Below, piece by piece: positions 26,874 through 34,477 of a stretch of DNA of 42,541 nt (the first letter of the stretch is position 1; each line of letters opens with the position of its first letter). The DNA is taken from contig JAIQFJ010000004.1 in NCBI GenBank assembly GCA_020073325.1, positions 1 through 42,541 on the forward strand. The letters run 5' to 3'. Source of the DNA: Terriglobia bacterium (lineage in GTDB: Bacteria > Acidobacteriota > Terriglobia > Bryobacterales > Bryobacteraceae). The translations under genes were made by a program, and so were the position numbers. The notes beneath the pieces were generated by a model. That model was not told the origin of the DNA. It was given only the letters and a program-made list of their open reading frames with translations, and did no database searches.

Positions 26874-28646
26874 ATGAGCATGACCGGTCCGATCGTTCGC
26901 AGAGATTTTCTCAACTACGCTTTGCTCGGGACGGGTGCGGCGCTCCTCAAAATGCCGGCGCCGGCCTACGCCTCGGACACTTATACGGGATTTGGAGGCG
27001 TCGGCGACTACGCGCGCTCGAACGGCGATCCGTGGCCGGTGGTCGAAGCGGGCCACAAGCTGCGCGACGGCGCTTATCCGAACCACGCGAAAGCGTCCGA
27101 CACGGGCGAGCTGTTCGACCTGATCATCATCGGCGGCGGATTGAGCGGGCTCGGCGCGGGGTATTACTTCACGAAAGCCGGCGGCGGATCGAAGCGCTGC
27201 CTGATCCTCGAAAATCATCCCATCTTCGGCGGCCATTGCAAGCAGAACGAATTCGTGGTGGACGGGCACCGGCTGATGGGTCCGCAGGCCTCGAACGATT
27301 TCGCGGTGCCGCGCCGGGGGTCGGGCCAGATGGACGAGCTGTTCACGGAGCTGCGCATCCCGCGCGAATTCGCCTGGGCCGGATGGGACCCGTCGCTTGA
27401 GCCGCTCCGCATTCCGCGCGACAACTACGCGCACATGGACGGGATCAACGACACGCAGGTCGACGTCGGCTACCATTTCGGCGGCAAGTGGGCGCGCAAC
27501 ATTTTCGCCAACGGACTGGAAGGCGCGCCATTTTCTGCCGGGGTCAAGCGCGACCTGATGAAGTGGCGCAACACCACCGGCGGATCCGAAGAGACACGGC
27601 GTCACCTCGATTCGATTTCTTATCGCGATTACATCGAGCGCGAATTAGGCCTCAGCCCCGAAGTGACCAAATTCGTCGAGCCCGTGATCGGACTGATCTG
27701 CGGCGCGACGCCCGATGCAGTCTGCGCGCGGGCCGGGCACAATCTGGTGAGTCCGCCGGGCGCGCATGCGGGCATTTCGTTTCCCGGCGGCAATACGACA
27801 TTCGCGCGTCACCTGGTGAAAGCGTTCATCCCGGACGCGATGCCCGGCGACCTGAGTTTCGCGGGCGTGCTGAACAACGCCGTCAATTTCAAGGCGCTCG
27901 ATGAAGAGAACCATCCCGTGCGCATCCGGCTCAACTCGACTGTGGTGCGTGTCGAGCACGAAGGCAACGGCGTGGTCGCGACATACGAACATCAGGGCAA
28001 GCTCTATCGCACGCGCGCTCGGGCCGCGGTGATGGCGACGGCGGGATGGGCGAACCGGCACATCGTCGCCGATCTTCCCGAAACGATCCGCGCGGCGTAT
28101 GGCGAATTTCATTACGCGCCCGCGCTGAGCGTCAACGTCGCGCTGCGGAACTGGCGATTCCTGTATAAACTGCGCGCGCCGGCCGTGCGCTACTTCGACG
28201 GCGATTTCGGATGGTCGTGCAATATTCGCCAGTCGATGATCGCGGGATCGTTCGCGCCGCCGCTTCATCCCGACAAACCGGTCGTCCTGACGTTCTACAC
28301 CGGAATCTATGAGCGCGGTAAATCCGCCGCCGAACAAGGTGAGTTGGGTCGCAAGAAACTTTTATCCACCAGCTATGCCGAATACGAGCGCGCGATCCGC
28401 AGGCAGATGACGACTCTGTTTGCCGGTGCCGGATTCACCTCGGCCGACATCGCGGGAATCGTGCTGAACCGCTGGGGCCATGCGCGGGTGATTCAGCCGC
28501 CGGGATTTTTCTATGGCAACGCGCGGCAGACGGTCGAAAAAGGATTCGGCCGGATCGCGATGGCGCATTCGGAGTTGAACGGTCATCAGAACGCGACCGG
28601 AGCATTGGCGCAAGGCAAGCGGGCGGTGGAACAGATTCTCGGGTAA
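26874..28646 (+). CDS. Tat-exported FAD oxidoreductase, spermidine dehydrogenase-like
   Basis: The 590-residue protein begins with a twin-Arg signal (VRRDFLNYALLG, R9-R10) and so should act in the periplasm. The FAD dinucleotide fold is at about 83-115, with GGGLSGLGAGYYF then LILENHPIFGGHCKQNEF. Length, Tat signal and the GGHxKxNEF block match the SpdH-type spermidine dehydrogenase family of amine oxidases. The exact amine cannot be read from sequence. A second in-frame ATG lies two codons after the start. It follows the deacetylase-like gene by 29 bases, so cotranscription is possible, but no functional link is obvious. Confidence 0.82.
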   Translation: MSMTGPIVRRDFLNYALLGTGAALLKMPAPAYASDTYTGFGGVGDYARSNGDPWPVVEAGHKLRDGAYPNHAKASDTGELFDLIIIGGGLSGLGAGYYFTKAGGGSKRCLILENHPIFGGHCKQNEFVVDGHRLMGPQASNDFAVPRRGSGQMDELFTELRIPREFAWAGWDPSLEPLRIPRDNYAHMDGINDTQVDVGYHFGGKWARNIFANGLEGAPFSAGVKRDLMKWRNTTGGSEETRRHLDSISYRDYIERELGLSPEVTKFVEPVIGLICGATPDAVCARAGHNLVSPPGAHAGISFPGGNTTFARHLVKAFIPDAMPGDLSFAGVLNNAVNFKALDEENHPVRIRLNSTVVRVEHEGNGVVATYEHQGKLYRTRARAAVMATAGWANRHIVADLPETIRAAYGEFHYAPALSVNVALRNWRFLYKLRAPAVRYFDGDFGWSCNIRQSMIAGSFAPPLHPDKPVVLTFYTGIYERGKSAAEQGELGRKKLLSTSYAEYERAIRRQMTTLFAGAGFTSADIAGIVLNRWGHARVIQPPGFFYGNARQTVEKGFGRIAMAHSELNGHQNATGALAQGKRAVEQILG

Positions 28647-28668
28647 ACCGTACAGCTACAATTCGTTC

Positions 28669-29223
28669 ATGGAGACGATCGTGCGTCCCGCCACCGCGGA
28701 GGATATTCCTGAATTACGCGCCCTGATCCAGGCGTCGGTAAACCATCTGCAAGCGACCGACTACACTGAATCGCAACGGCAGTTCGCCTTGGGCGGGATC
28801 TTCGGGGTAGACCCTCTCATGATTGAAGACAGGACCTATTTCGTAGCCGTGTCCGATTCGCGCATCTCTGCGTCCGGTGGATGGAGCAGGCGAGCTACGC
28901 CGTTCGGCAGTGACAGCTCCCCGGCGCGCGATGACCGGATGCTGGATCCGCAGCACAACGCCGCAAAGATCCGGGCATTGTTCGTGCATCCTTCGTTCGC
29001 CAGGCACGGATTGGGGTCCCTGATTCTGAATACCTGCGAGGCTGCGGCGAAAGCGGCCGGGTTTCGACGAACGGAATTAACGGCTACATTAACCGGCGTG
29101 AAATTGTTTCGGGTCCGCGGTTATGAGCCCGTGGAGGAAATCCTGCTTCCATTATCGAATGGGGAAAACCTGCCTGTGATTCGCATGACGAAGCAACTTC
29201 CTGCCATGGACACGGCCCACTAG
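28669..29223 (+). CDS. GNAT-family N-acetyltransferase
   Basis: The 184-residue protein has the whole GNAT fold: beta1/alpha1 at METIVRPATAEDIPEL, motif A at AKIRALFVHPSFARHGLGSLIL (V/F-x-x-x-x-R/H-x-x-G-x-G, with R-H-G-L-G), and the late strand of motif B near FRVRGYEPVEE. It transfers acetyl from acetyl-CoA to an unknown amine. It follows the flavin enzyme by 22 bases. A promoter for the following gene-free stretch overlaps its last codons (29207-29237). Confidence 0.88.
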   Translation: METIVRPATAEDIPELRALIQASVNHLQATDYTESQRQFALGGIFGVDPLMIEDRTYFVAVSDSRISASGGWSRRATPFGSDSSPARDDRMLDPQHNAAKIRALFVHPSFARHGLGSLILNTCEAAAKAAGFRRTELTATLTGVKLFRVRGYEPVEEILLPLSNGENLPVIRMTKQLPAMDTAH

Positions 29224-29237
29224 GTGTTGTATATAAT
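29207..29237 (+). promoter_or_regulatory. Sigma70-like promoter before the hairpin cluster
   Basis: TGGACA (29207-29212), a 19-base spacer and a perfect TATAAT (29232-29237) make this the best promoter seen in the window. Predicted transcription would start near 29244, one or two bases before the first hairpin (29246), which argues for a structured RNA beginning there. Confidence 0.55.
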
Positions 29238-29243
29238 CCAGCT

Positions 29244-29460
29244 AACAGGCATCTTCCTCCGAGTGCCTGGTCAAGGAGGGCGGCGGGATTCGTTCCCGTC
29301 GCCCCCGTCTACGCCAACAAGCGTTCCTCCTCCGGACCCGCTTGCCTCCGCCGGCGAGAAATCCCCTCCGAGGCGTTCACGATAACCGGTGGCGTGTGCC
29401 GGGCCCGCGAATCGCAACCTCTCGCCGTCCTCCGATCCATCCCGCGGATTCTTTGTCCGC
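29244..29460 (+). ncRNA. Candidate structured small RNA or leader with CCUCC loops
   Basis: No gene lies in 29224-29574. Downstream of the TATAAT promoter come four adjacent hairpins: 29246-29269 (7-bp stem, loop CTTCCTCCGA), 29278-29304 (11 bp, loop TTCGT), 29318-29344 (6 bp, loop with TTCCTCCTCC) and 29344-29374 (GCCTC/GAGGC, loop with CCCCTCC). A GCGGA/TCCGC hairpin with a T-rich tail (29444-29470) could end it. Three loops show CCUCC, which can pair with ribosome binding sites, as in C-rich regulatory RNAs such as the CcsR type. It could instead be a leader of the regulator at 29575. I do not recognise an Rfam family with certainty. Confidence 0.4.
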
Positions 29461-29553
29461 TTACGTTTCCTTCTGCCACTTGAGAGCATAAAGCCAAGGC
29501 CCCAAAATCGCCGTGAACGATCCGTGAAGTTTTCGTGGAGATCGCGTGGCCTG

Positions 29554-29559
29554 TACAAT
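29554..29559 (+). promoter_or_regulatory. Possible -10 element of the regulator gene
   Basis: TACAAT, 15 bases before the ATG at 29575, would give a very short leader of about nine bases. No matching -35 is visible, so this is weak. Confidence 0.25.
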
Positions 29560-29574
29560 GCCTTATTGGTTTCG

Positions 29575-32562
29575 ATGTCGACCCTGAAGTTTTTCGCCCC
29601 CTACCGTCTGGATCCCGCAAACCAGTGCCTGTGGCGCGGGGATTCCCGCATCTCCATGCCTCCCAAGGTTTTCGACGTCTTGAGGTTCCTGGTGGAAAAC
29701 GCCGGGCGGCTGGTGACGCAGCAGGAATTGCTGGAGGCGGTGTGGCCGGAAACCTTCGTTCAGCCGGAAATTCTGCGGAAATATATTTTGGAAATCCGCA
29801 AGGCGCTGGGCGATCCGCCGGATCATCCGGTGTTTATCGAAACGTTACCGAAGCGCGGATACCGGTTCATCGCCCCGGTGAATAATGAGGTCGCGGCGGC
29901 AGAACCTGCCGTCCAGGAATTGCCGGGGCGATTCGTGGGTCGCGATGCGCCGCTGGCGGAACTGAAGCATCGGCTGGATGCGGCCGTCGGCGGGGCCAGG
30001 CAGCTTGTGTTCGTCACCGGCGAAGGCGGGATCGGCAAGACCACGCTGCTCGACGCCTTCGAGCACGACTCGGCGCACGTGGCGGGTTTGCGGATCGCGC
30101 GCGGGCAGTGCGTCGAAGGGTTCGGGGGAAAAGAGAGCTATTATCCGGTGCTCGAGGCGTTCGGGCAATGGATTTCGGGGCCGGGCGGCGACGCTGTGGT
30201 GCGGGTCCTGGCGGAACATGCGCCCACCTGGCTGGTCCAGTTTCCCTCCGCGATTCGCGCCGAACAGCGCGCGTCGCTACAACAGGAAATCCTCGGCGCG
30301 ACCCGGGAGCGCATGTTGCGCGAAGTATGCCAGGCGCTGGAACGGCTGTCGGCCGCGCAGCCTGTGGTTCTGATTCTCGAAGACCTGCAGTGGGTGGACG
30401 ATTCCACGCTCGACCTGATTTCCGCGATCGCGCGCCGCCGGACTCCAGCGCGGCTGATGCTGGTGGGGACTTACCGGCCGGTCGACGTGATTCTTTCGGC
30501 AAGTCCGCTGAAGCAGATGAAGCAGGACCTGCTGGTCCACCGGCTGTGTCATGAGATCAGCGTCGAGCCGCTGACGGAGCCGCAGGTGGAGCGCTACCTC
30601 GCCGCGGAGTTTCCCGAATCCGACCTGCCGCGCTCGCTCGCCGCGACCGTGCATCGCCGCTCGGAAGGCAACCCGATGTTCATGGTCGCGATTGTCGACG
30701 AGATGCGGCAAAAGGGATTGCTCGCCGAGCAGGACGGCCGCTGGGTTTTGACCGTTCCCGCCGACCGTCTTGCTCCGGGGATTCCCCAGACATTGCAGCA
30801 GCTTCTGGAAATCGAGATCGAGCGGCTGGGACCGGAGGAGCGCGGGTTGTTGGGGGCGGCGAGCGTCGCGGGGCAGAAATTTTCGGCCTGGGCCGCGGCG
30901 GCGATGCTGGAGCGAGGCGTCGCCGAGATCGAAGACGTTTCTGAGAATCTGGCGGCGAGGCATGCGATTCTGAAGCGCGCCGGGACGCAGGAACAGGCGG
31001 ACGGGTCGGAGTCGCCGCAATACGAGTTCAAGCATGCGCTGTATCGCGAGGTGCTGTACGCGCAATTACCGGCGTCGCAGCGGCGGCGGTTGCATGCGCG
31101 GCTGGCGGAGGCGATGGAATCGCTGTCTGCGTCGGCGGAACAGGCGCTGGCTTCCGAACTCGCGCTGCATTTCGAGGAAGCGCGAAGTTATTCACGCGCG
31201 GTCCGATATTTAATTTTGACGGCGGCGAATGCGCGCCGCCGCTACGCGCATGACGACTCGATCCGGCTGCTGCGGCACGCGCTCGATCTGCTGGCGCACG
31301 TGCCGGCGGAATCGGCGCACAATCTGCGGATCCAGATCCTGGAACGGATCAGCGACGCGCTGTACGCGCAAGGCGAGATGATGCAATCGGCCGACGTGGA
31401 TCGCGCGGTGGTGGAGCAGGCGGCGCAGCATGGCTTCGTCGTCGCGCAGGTCAATTCGCTGACGCGGCTGGCGCGTGCGCTGGCGTTCATGGATCCGGGT
31501 AGATGCATCGCGGTGTGCGATCGCGCGGCGGAACTGGCTCGCACGCAGGACGATCCGCTGCTGACGGCGCGGGCGGAGATGCTGGCGGCATGCTGGCGCA
31601 TCATTACACATGGATGGAGCGAGCAGGATGCCGCGGTGTGCGCGGCGGCTCGCGCGACGATCCGCCGCAATGAGGAGATCCCAGCCTATTACGAGATTCT
31701 CTACGCGCACGTCGAGTGCATTGCGGGCGATTACGAAGGCGCGTACCGGACGGCGCGGGCCGGAATTCCGCAGTCGATCGAAAACGACAATCTGGTGGTG
31801 TATTTTTCGGCGCACTCGTCGCTGGCGCATGCGCTGCTGCATCTGGGGCGGCTCGGCGAACTGCTGGAAGTTCTGCGGACCGCGCTCGAAGTGGCGGAGA
31901 AAAATCACAATCTTCCGTGGATCGGAATTTTTCGCGCGAATCTGGCTTGGGTGCGCTTTCATTGCGGCGATCTGGACGGCGCGAAAAGCCTGGCTCAGGA
32001 ACTGATTCGGGAGCACGTGGACGAGGCCGGGCAAGTCCGCACCATGGCGACCATCGCGATGGGCTTCGCGGAACTGGAATCGGGCGCCGCGGCGAAGGCG
32101 GTGGAACATTTCTCGGAAGCGGTCGCACAGCCGGCGCCGCAATTTTTCCTGGACTGGTATTGGCGCGCGATCGGACAGCTCGGGTTGAGCCGCGCTTTCC
32201 TGGCCGCAGGTGATGCCGTGCGTGCCGCTGAAACCGCGGAGATTTTTTTCGACTCGGCGGACAAAGCGGCCGATCCCGGATCGAGGGCGTTCGCATGGGA
32301 GTGGCGTGCGAGGCTTGCACTGCAGCGCGGGCATCACACCGAAGCTCGGGAGTATGCGGAAAAAGCCCTGGCCGCGATCGCGCCGTTCAATATTCCCATG
32401 GTCGCGTGGCGCATCGAGCGGACGGCGGCGGAGTGCTTTGCCGCGTCAGGCGACCAAGCACGCGCATCGGAGCATCGCGCGCTGTCGGCGAGGTACACGG
32501 ACAGGCTAATCCAGTCGCTTCCCGAGGGGGATGGATTAAGAGAGTCGCTGGGAGCGCGTTGA
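29575..32562 (+). CDS. Winged-helix/AAA ATPase/TPR transcriptional regulator
   Basis: The 995-residue protein has three parts. An OmpR/CadC-type winged helix (1-100) carries FDVLRFLVENAGRLVTQQELLEAVWP and the wing ...KRGYRFIAPV. An AAA_16-type ATPase (about 120-430) has Walker A GEGGIGKTT near 150-158 and Walker B LILEDLQWVDD near 265-275. A helical TPR-like tail runs from about 530 to the end. The build resembles MalT/LAL-type activators with the DNA-binding domain moved to the N-terminus. It should bind DNA and respond to a ligand or partner sensed by the tail; both are unknown. Start ATG 29575 places the wHTH at the N-terminus; TTG 29566 is an alternative. A terminator follows the stop. 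Confidence 0.9.
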   Translation: MSTLKFFAPYRLDPANQCLWRGDSRISMPPKVFDVLRFLVENAGRLVTQQELLEAVWPETFVQPEILRKYILEIRKALGDPPDHPVFIETLPKRGYRFIAPVNNEVAAAEPAVQELPGRFVGRDAPLAELKHRLDAAVGGARQLVFVTGEGGIGKTTLLDAFEHDSAHVAGLRIARGQCVEGFGGKESYYPVLEAFGQWISGPGGDAVVRVLAEHAPTWLVQFPSAIRAEQRASLQQEILGATRERMLREVCQALERLSAAQPVVLILEDLQWVDDSTLDLISAIARRRTPARLMLVGTYRPVDVILSASPLKQMKQDLLVHRLCHEISVEPLTEPQVERYLAAEFPESDLPRSLAATVHRRSEGNPMFMVAIVDEMRQKGLLAEQDGRWVLTVPADRLAPGIPQTLQQLLEIEIERLGPEERGLLGAASVAGQKFSAWAAAAMLERGVAEIEDVSENLAARHAILKRAGTQEQADGSESPQYEFKHALYREVLYAQLPASQRRRLHARLAEAMESLSASAEQALASELALHFEEARSYSRAVRYLILTAANARRRYAHDDSIRLLRHALDLLAHVPAESAHNLRIQILERISDALYAQGEMMQSADVDRAVVEQAAQHGFVVAQVNSLTRLARALAFMDPGRCIAVCDRAAELARTQDDPLLTARAEMLAACWRIITHGWSEQDAAVCAAARATIRRNEEIPAYYEILYAHVECIAGDYEGAYRTARAGIPQSIENDNLVVYFSAHSSLAHALLHLGRLGELLEVLRTALEVAEKNHNLPWIGIFRANLAWVRFHCGDLDGAKSLAQELIREHVDEAGQVRTMATIAMGFAELESGAAAKAVEHFSEAVAQPAPQFFLDWYWRAIGQLGLSRAFLAAGDAVRAAETAEIFFDSADKAADPGSRAFAWEWRARLALQRGHHTEAREYAEKALAAIAPFNIPMVAWRIERTAAECFAASGDQARASEHRALSARYTDRLIQSLPEGDGLRESLGAR

Positions 32563-32567
32563 AAATG

Positions 32568-32600
32568 GAAACCCCGGTCTGACGGCCAGGGGTTTCTTCA
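32568..32600 (+). terminator. Intrinsic terminator of the regulator gene
   Basis: GAAACCCC (32568-32575) pairs perfectly with GGGGTTTC (32589-32596), with a GG/CC extension inside, and is followed by TTC. It starts six bases after the stop at 32562. The other side is also T-rich when read on the minus strand, so it may work in both directions. Confidence 0.7.
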
Positions 32601-32645
32601 ACAAGGCGCCGCACCCGTCAGACTTGGAGCGAAGCTCAATGCTCG

Positions 32646-32723
32646 CCGCTTCCTCCGGTCGCGGTTCATTGCCGGCAGCTCGCGCAATCAGCGATTGGAA
32701 TGAACCGCGACCAAAGGGAGCGG
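32646..32723. repeat. Long imperfect inverted repeat (REP/MITE-like)
   Basis: GGTCGCGGTTCATT (32657-32670) pairs perfectly with AATGAACCGCGACC (32699-32712). After a CC/AA mismatch pair the stem continues for nine more base pairs (32646-32654 with 32715-32723), giving about 23 paired bases around a 28-base loop. It lies between two convergent genes. The arms have the GCGACC/GGGAGCGG look of dispersed palindromes seen in Solibacter-like genomes; that memory is not verified here. Confidence 0.7.
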
Positions 32724-32753
32724 TCCGAATCAATACGTTTCACGCAAACTCGT

Positions 32754-33932
32754 TTACCCGATCATGACCTTACGCGGGAACTGGCCGTTGTCTTCAAGAA
32801 AAGTTTTCTTCCGGCTTAAGTCCGCCGATGTCGGCTGCGCTGTGCCTTTCGCGTCGGTCGCGCGCGCGACGATCGTGTGCTCGCCCGGTGTCGCGCCTTC
32901 CCAGCGATACGTGAACAGCTTCCAGGAATACTGGGAATTCGAGGAATCGAGCGTCGCTTTCTGCCACGCGCCGCCGTCGACTTGCACCTCCACCGATTTC
33001 AGCGGCGTGCCGTCGTTGAGCACGAAGCCAAGCACCTGATATGCTCCGGCCGATTTGCGGACCCGCGCGATCACGGCCTTGAGTTGCATGTGCGTGATCT
33101 CGCTCTCCACCCACTGCGTCGCGGGATCCTTCTCTTCGCCCGTGCCGCCGACGCCGCGCAGCGTTCGATACCAGCGAGCCTGAAAATTGCCCAGGTAGCG
33201 ATCCTCCTGCAGATGAATCTCGGAAAGCCACTTCACGTTAGCGACGCCATACCAGCCGGGCATGATCAGGCGGACCGGGAACCCCTGCTCCTTGGTGAGC
33301 GGGTCGCCGTTGAGCGCGTAGGCGACCAGCGGCTCCGGCTTCAGCGCATTTTCGAGCGTGCAGCTTCGCCCGAACTGCTGTTCGAGTTTGAAAGTCTGCT
33401 GGCGGAAGACGACGTCCTGCGGGCCGCGGTCGGCACCGAAGAAGACGACTTCGCGTGCGGCGGTCCCGACGCCCACTTGTTTCAACAGGGCAGAGAGGCG
33501 GACTCCGGTGAATTTTCCGCAACTGGAGAGTCCCTGGACCGATCGCGGGCTGTTGCCGGAGCATTCGAATCCGACCACGACGTCGTTCGACTTCATTGCC
33601 TTGAGATCGGCGAGCGAAAATCCGGCAGCCTTGTTGACCATGCCCGTGAACTTCAGCTTGTAGCTGGCGCCGTCGACGTCGGGGCGGCTGAAATGATTGA
33701 TCGCGAAGAACTGGTCCTTGGGCGTGAGCATTCCGTCGATCTTGCGGATGTCGAGCATGCGCGTCGGGGCGTTCGGATTATTCGGGTTGAACGACTTCGG
33801 AATGTCGGTGAACGGAACGTCGGTCTCATCGTCGGCGAGCGCGGGGATCGCTCCTTCGGGAATCAAGGCGAGCAAGCCGGCCGCTGCGAGTCCGCGGCGC
33901 AGGGTTTCTCTGCGGGTCAATTCTTCAATCAT
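32754..33932 (-). CDS. Tat-exported sulfite oxidase-family molybdenum enzyme
   Basis: The 392-residue protein has a twin-Arg signal (LTRRETLRRGLAAAGLL). The molybdopterin domain of the sulfite oxidase family follows (about 60-260), with the Mo-ligand Cys C124 in VGFECSGNSPRS and the family block FPVRLIMPGWYG then VKWLSEI. A C-terminal Ig-like Mo-cofactor dimerisation domain (about 270-385, VEVQVDGGAWQKATL) completes it. It should oxidise sulfite or a related S/N compound in the periplasm, passing electrons to a cytochrome; no cytochrome gene is adjacent. It is a single gene with an inverted repeat downstream. Confidence 0.92.
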   Translation of the reverse strand: MIEELTRRETLRRGLAAAGLLALIPEGAIPALADDETDVPFTDIPKSFNPNNPNAPTRMLDIRKIDGMLTPKDQFFAINHFSRPDVDGASYKLKFTGMVNKAAGFSLADLKAMKSNDVVVGFECSGNSPRSVQGLSSCGKFTGVRLSALLKQVGVGTAAREVVFFGADRGPQDVVFRQQTFKLEQQFGRSCTLENALKPEPLVAYALNGDPLTKEQGFPVRLIMPGWYGVANVKWLSEIHLQEDRYLGNFQARWYRTLRGVGGTGEEKDPATQWVESEITHMQLKAVIARVRKSAGAYQVLGFVLNDGTPLKSVEVQVDGGAWQKATLDSSNSQYSWKLFTYRWEGATPGEHTIVARATDAKGTAQPTSADLSRKKTFLEDNGQFPRKVMIG

Positions 33933-33995
33933 GACGCGCCTCCTGCTGCGGATTCTATCTCGTTTGTCAAACGCGGTGGGCCAGCAGTGTGTTCC

Positions 33996-34060
33996 TAGCC
34001 CCGGCTCACGGCCGCTGCTCCTCTATGGGGCGCAACAGCCGCGCCCGTAAGGGCGGGGGT
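33996..34060. repeat. REP-like hairpin region
   Basis: A GC-rich stretch with a CGCCC-GTAA-GGGCG hairpin (34042-34055) inside looser outer pairing (CCCC near 33999 with GGGG near 34056). It lies in the 180-base gap between divergent genes. The CGCCCGTAAGGGCG core resembles the arms of the inverted repeat at 32646-32723. Confidence 0.4.
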
Positions 34061-34112
34061 TCGAGTGAGCGACAGAGATGCTGTTCGACTTTGGATTTCG
34101 ATAGGCTTGGTG

Positions 34113-34439
34113 ATGATGAAGATCACACGCTGGATTCTGGCTCTGGTTGCCGCCGTGGGTTTGATGGCTGCTCCGCAGGCGAAAAAATCGCCCGATACTC
34201 AAACCAAAACCGCCCCGGCCGCTACGAAAGCGCCCGCCGGCAAACTTGTGGACATCAACAGCGCCTCCGCCGAAGAGCTCGACGCGCTTCCGGGCATCGG
34301 CAAGGCGTACTCGGAGAAGATCATCAAGAACCGGCCTTATCGCGTGAAGACCGATTTGCGCGACAAGAAAATCGTTCCCGGAGCGACGTACGAAAAGATC
34401 AAGGACCTGATCATCGCCAGGCAGGGGTCGACAAAGTAA
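34113..34439 (+). CDS. Exported helix-hairpin-helix (ComEA-like) small protein
   Basis: The 108-residue protein has a signal peptide (about 1-20, [15 protein letters not shown]), a Lys/Pro/Ala-rich linker and one ComEA-type HhH domain ([27 protein letters not shown]). HhH domains bind DNA without sequence preference. In ComEA this happens at the cell surface during DNA uptake, but lone exported HhH proteins are common and no competence genes are nearby. I chose ATG 34113; the frame is open back to GTG 34065, but that part is not signal-like. It ends 38 bases before the receptor gene. Confidence 0.8.
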   Translation: MMKITRWILALVAAVGLMAAPQAKKSPDTQTKTAPAATKAPAGKLVDINSASAEELDALPGIGKAYSEKIIKNRPYRVKTDLRDKKIVPGATYEKIKDLIIARQGSTK

Positions 34440-34477
34440 ATCTGTAACGTAAGATTTCGGGCGGGATCTAACGGTAA

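Noticed and set aside
29318-29344. Signal recognition particle RNA on the minus strand
   Set aside because: GGTCCGGAGGAGGAA resembles the SRP tip but the GGAA tetraloop and the AGCAG side of the loop are missing.
29271-29558. Minus-strand open frame over the hairpin cluster
   Set aside because: Gly/Arg/Ser-rich translation of GC-rich stems; no start context. The structure is better explained as RNA.
34042-34070. tRNA T-arm (GGGGGTTCGAGT)
   Set aside because: No matching acceptor, D-arm or anticodon arm around it.
34065-34112. Earlier GTG start for the HhH protein
   Set aside because: The extra 16 residues break the signal peptide pattern and overlap REP-like sequence.
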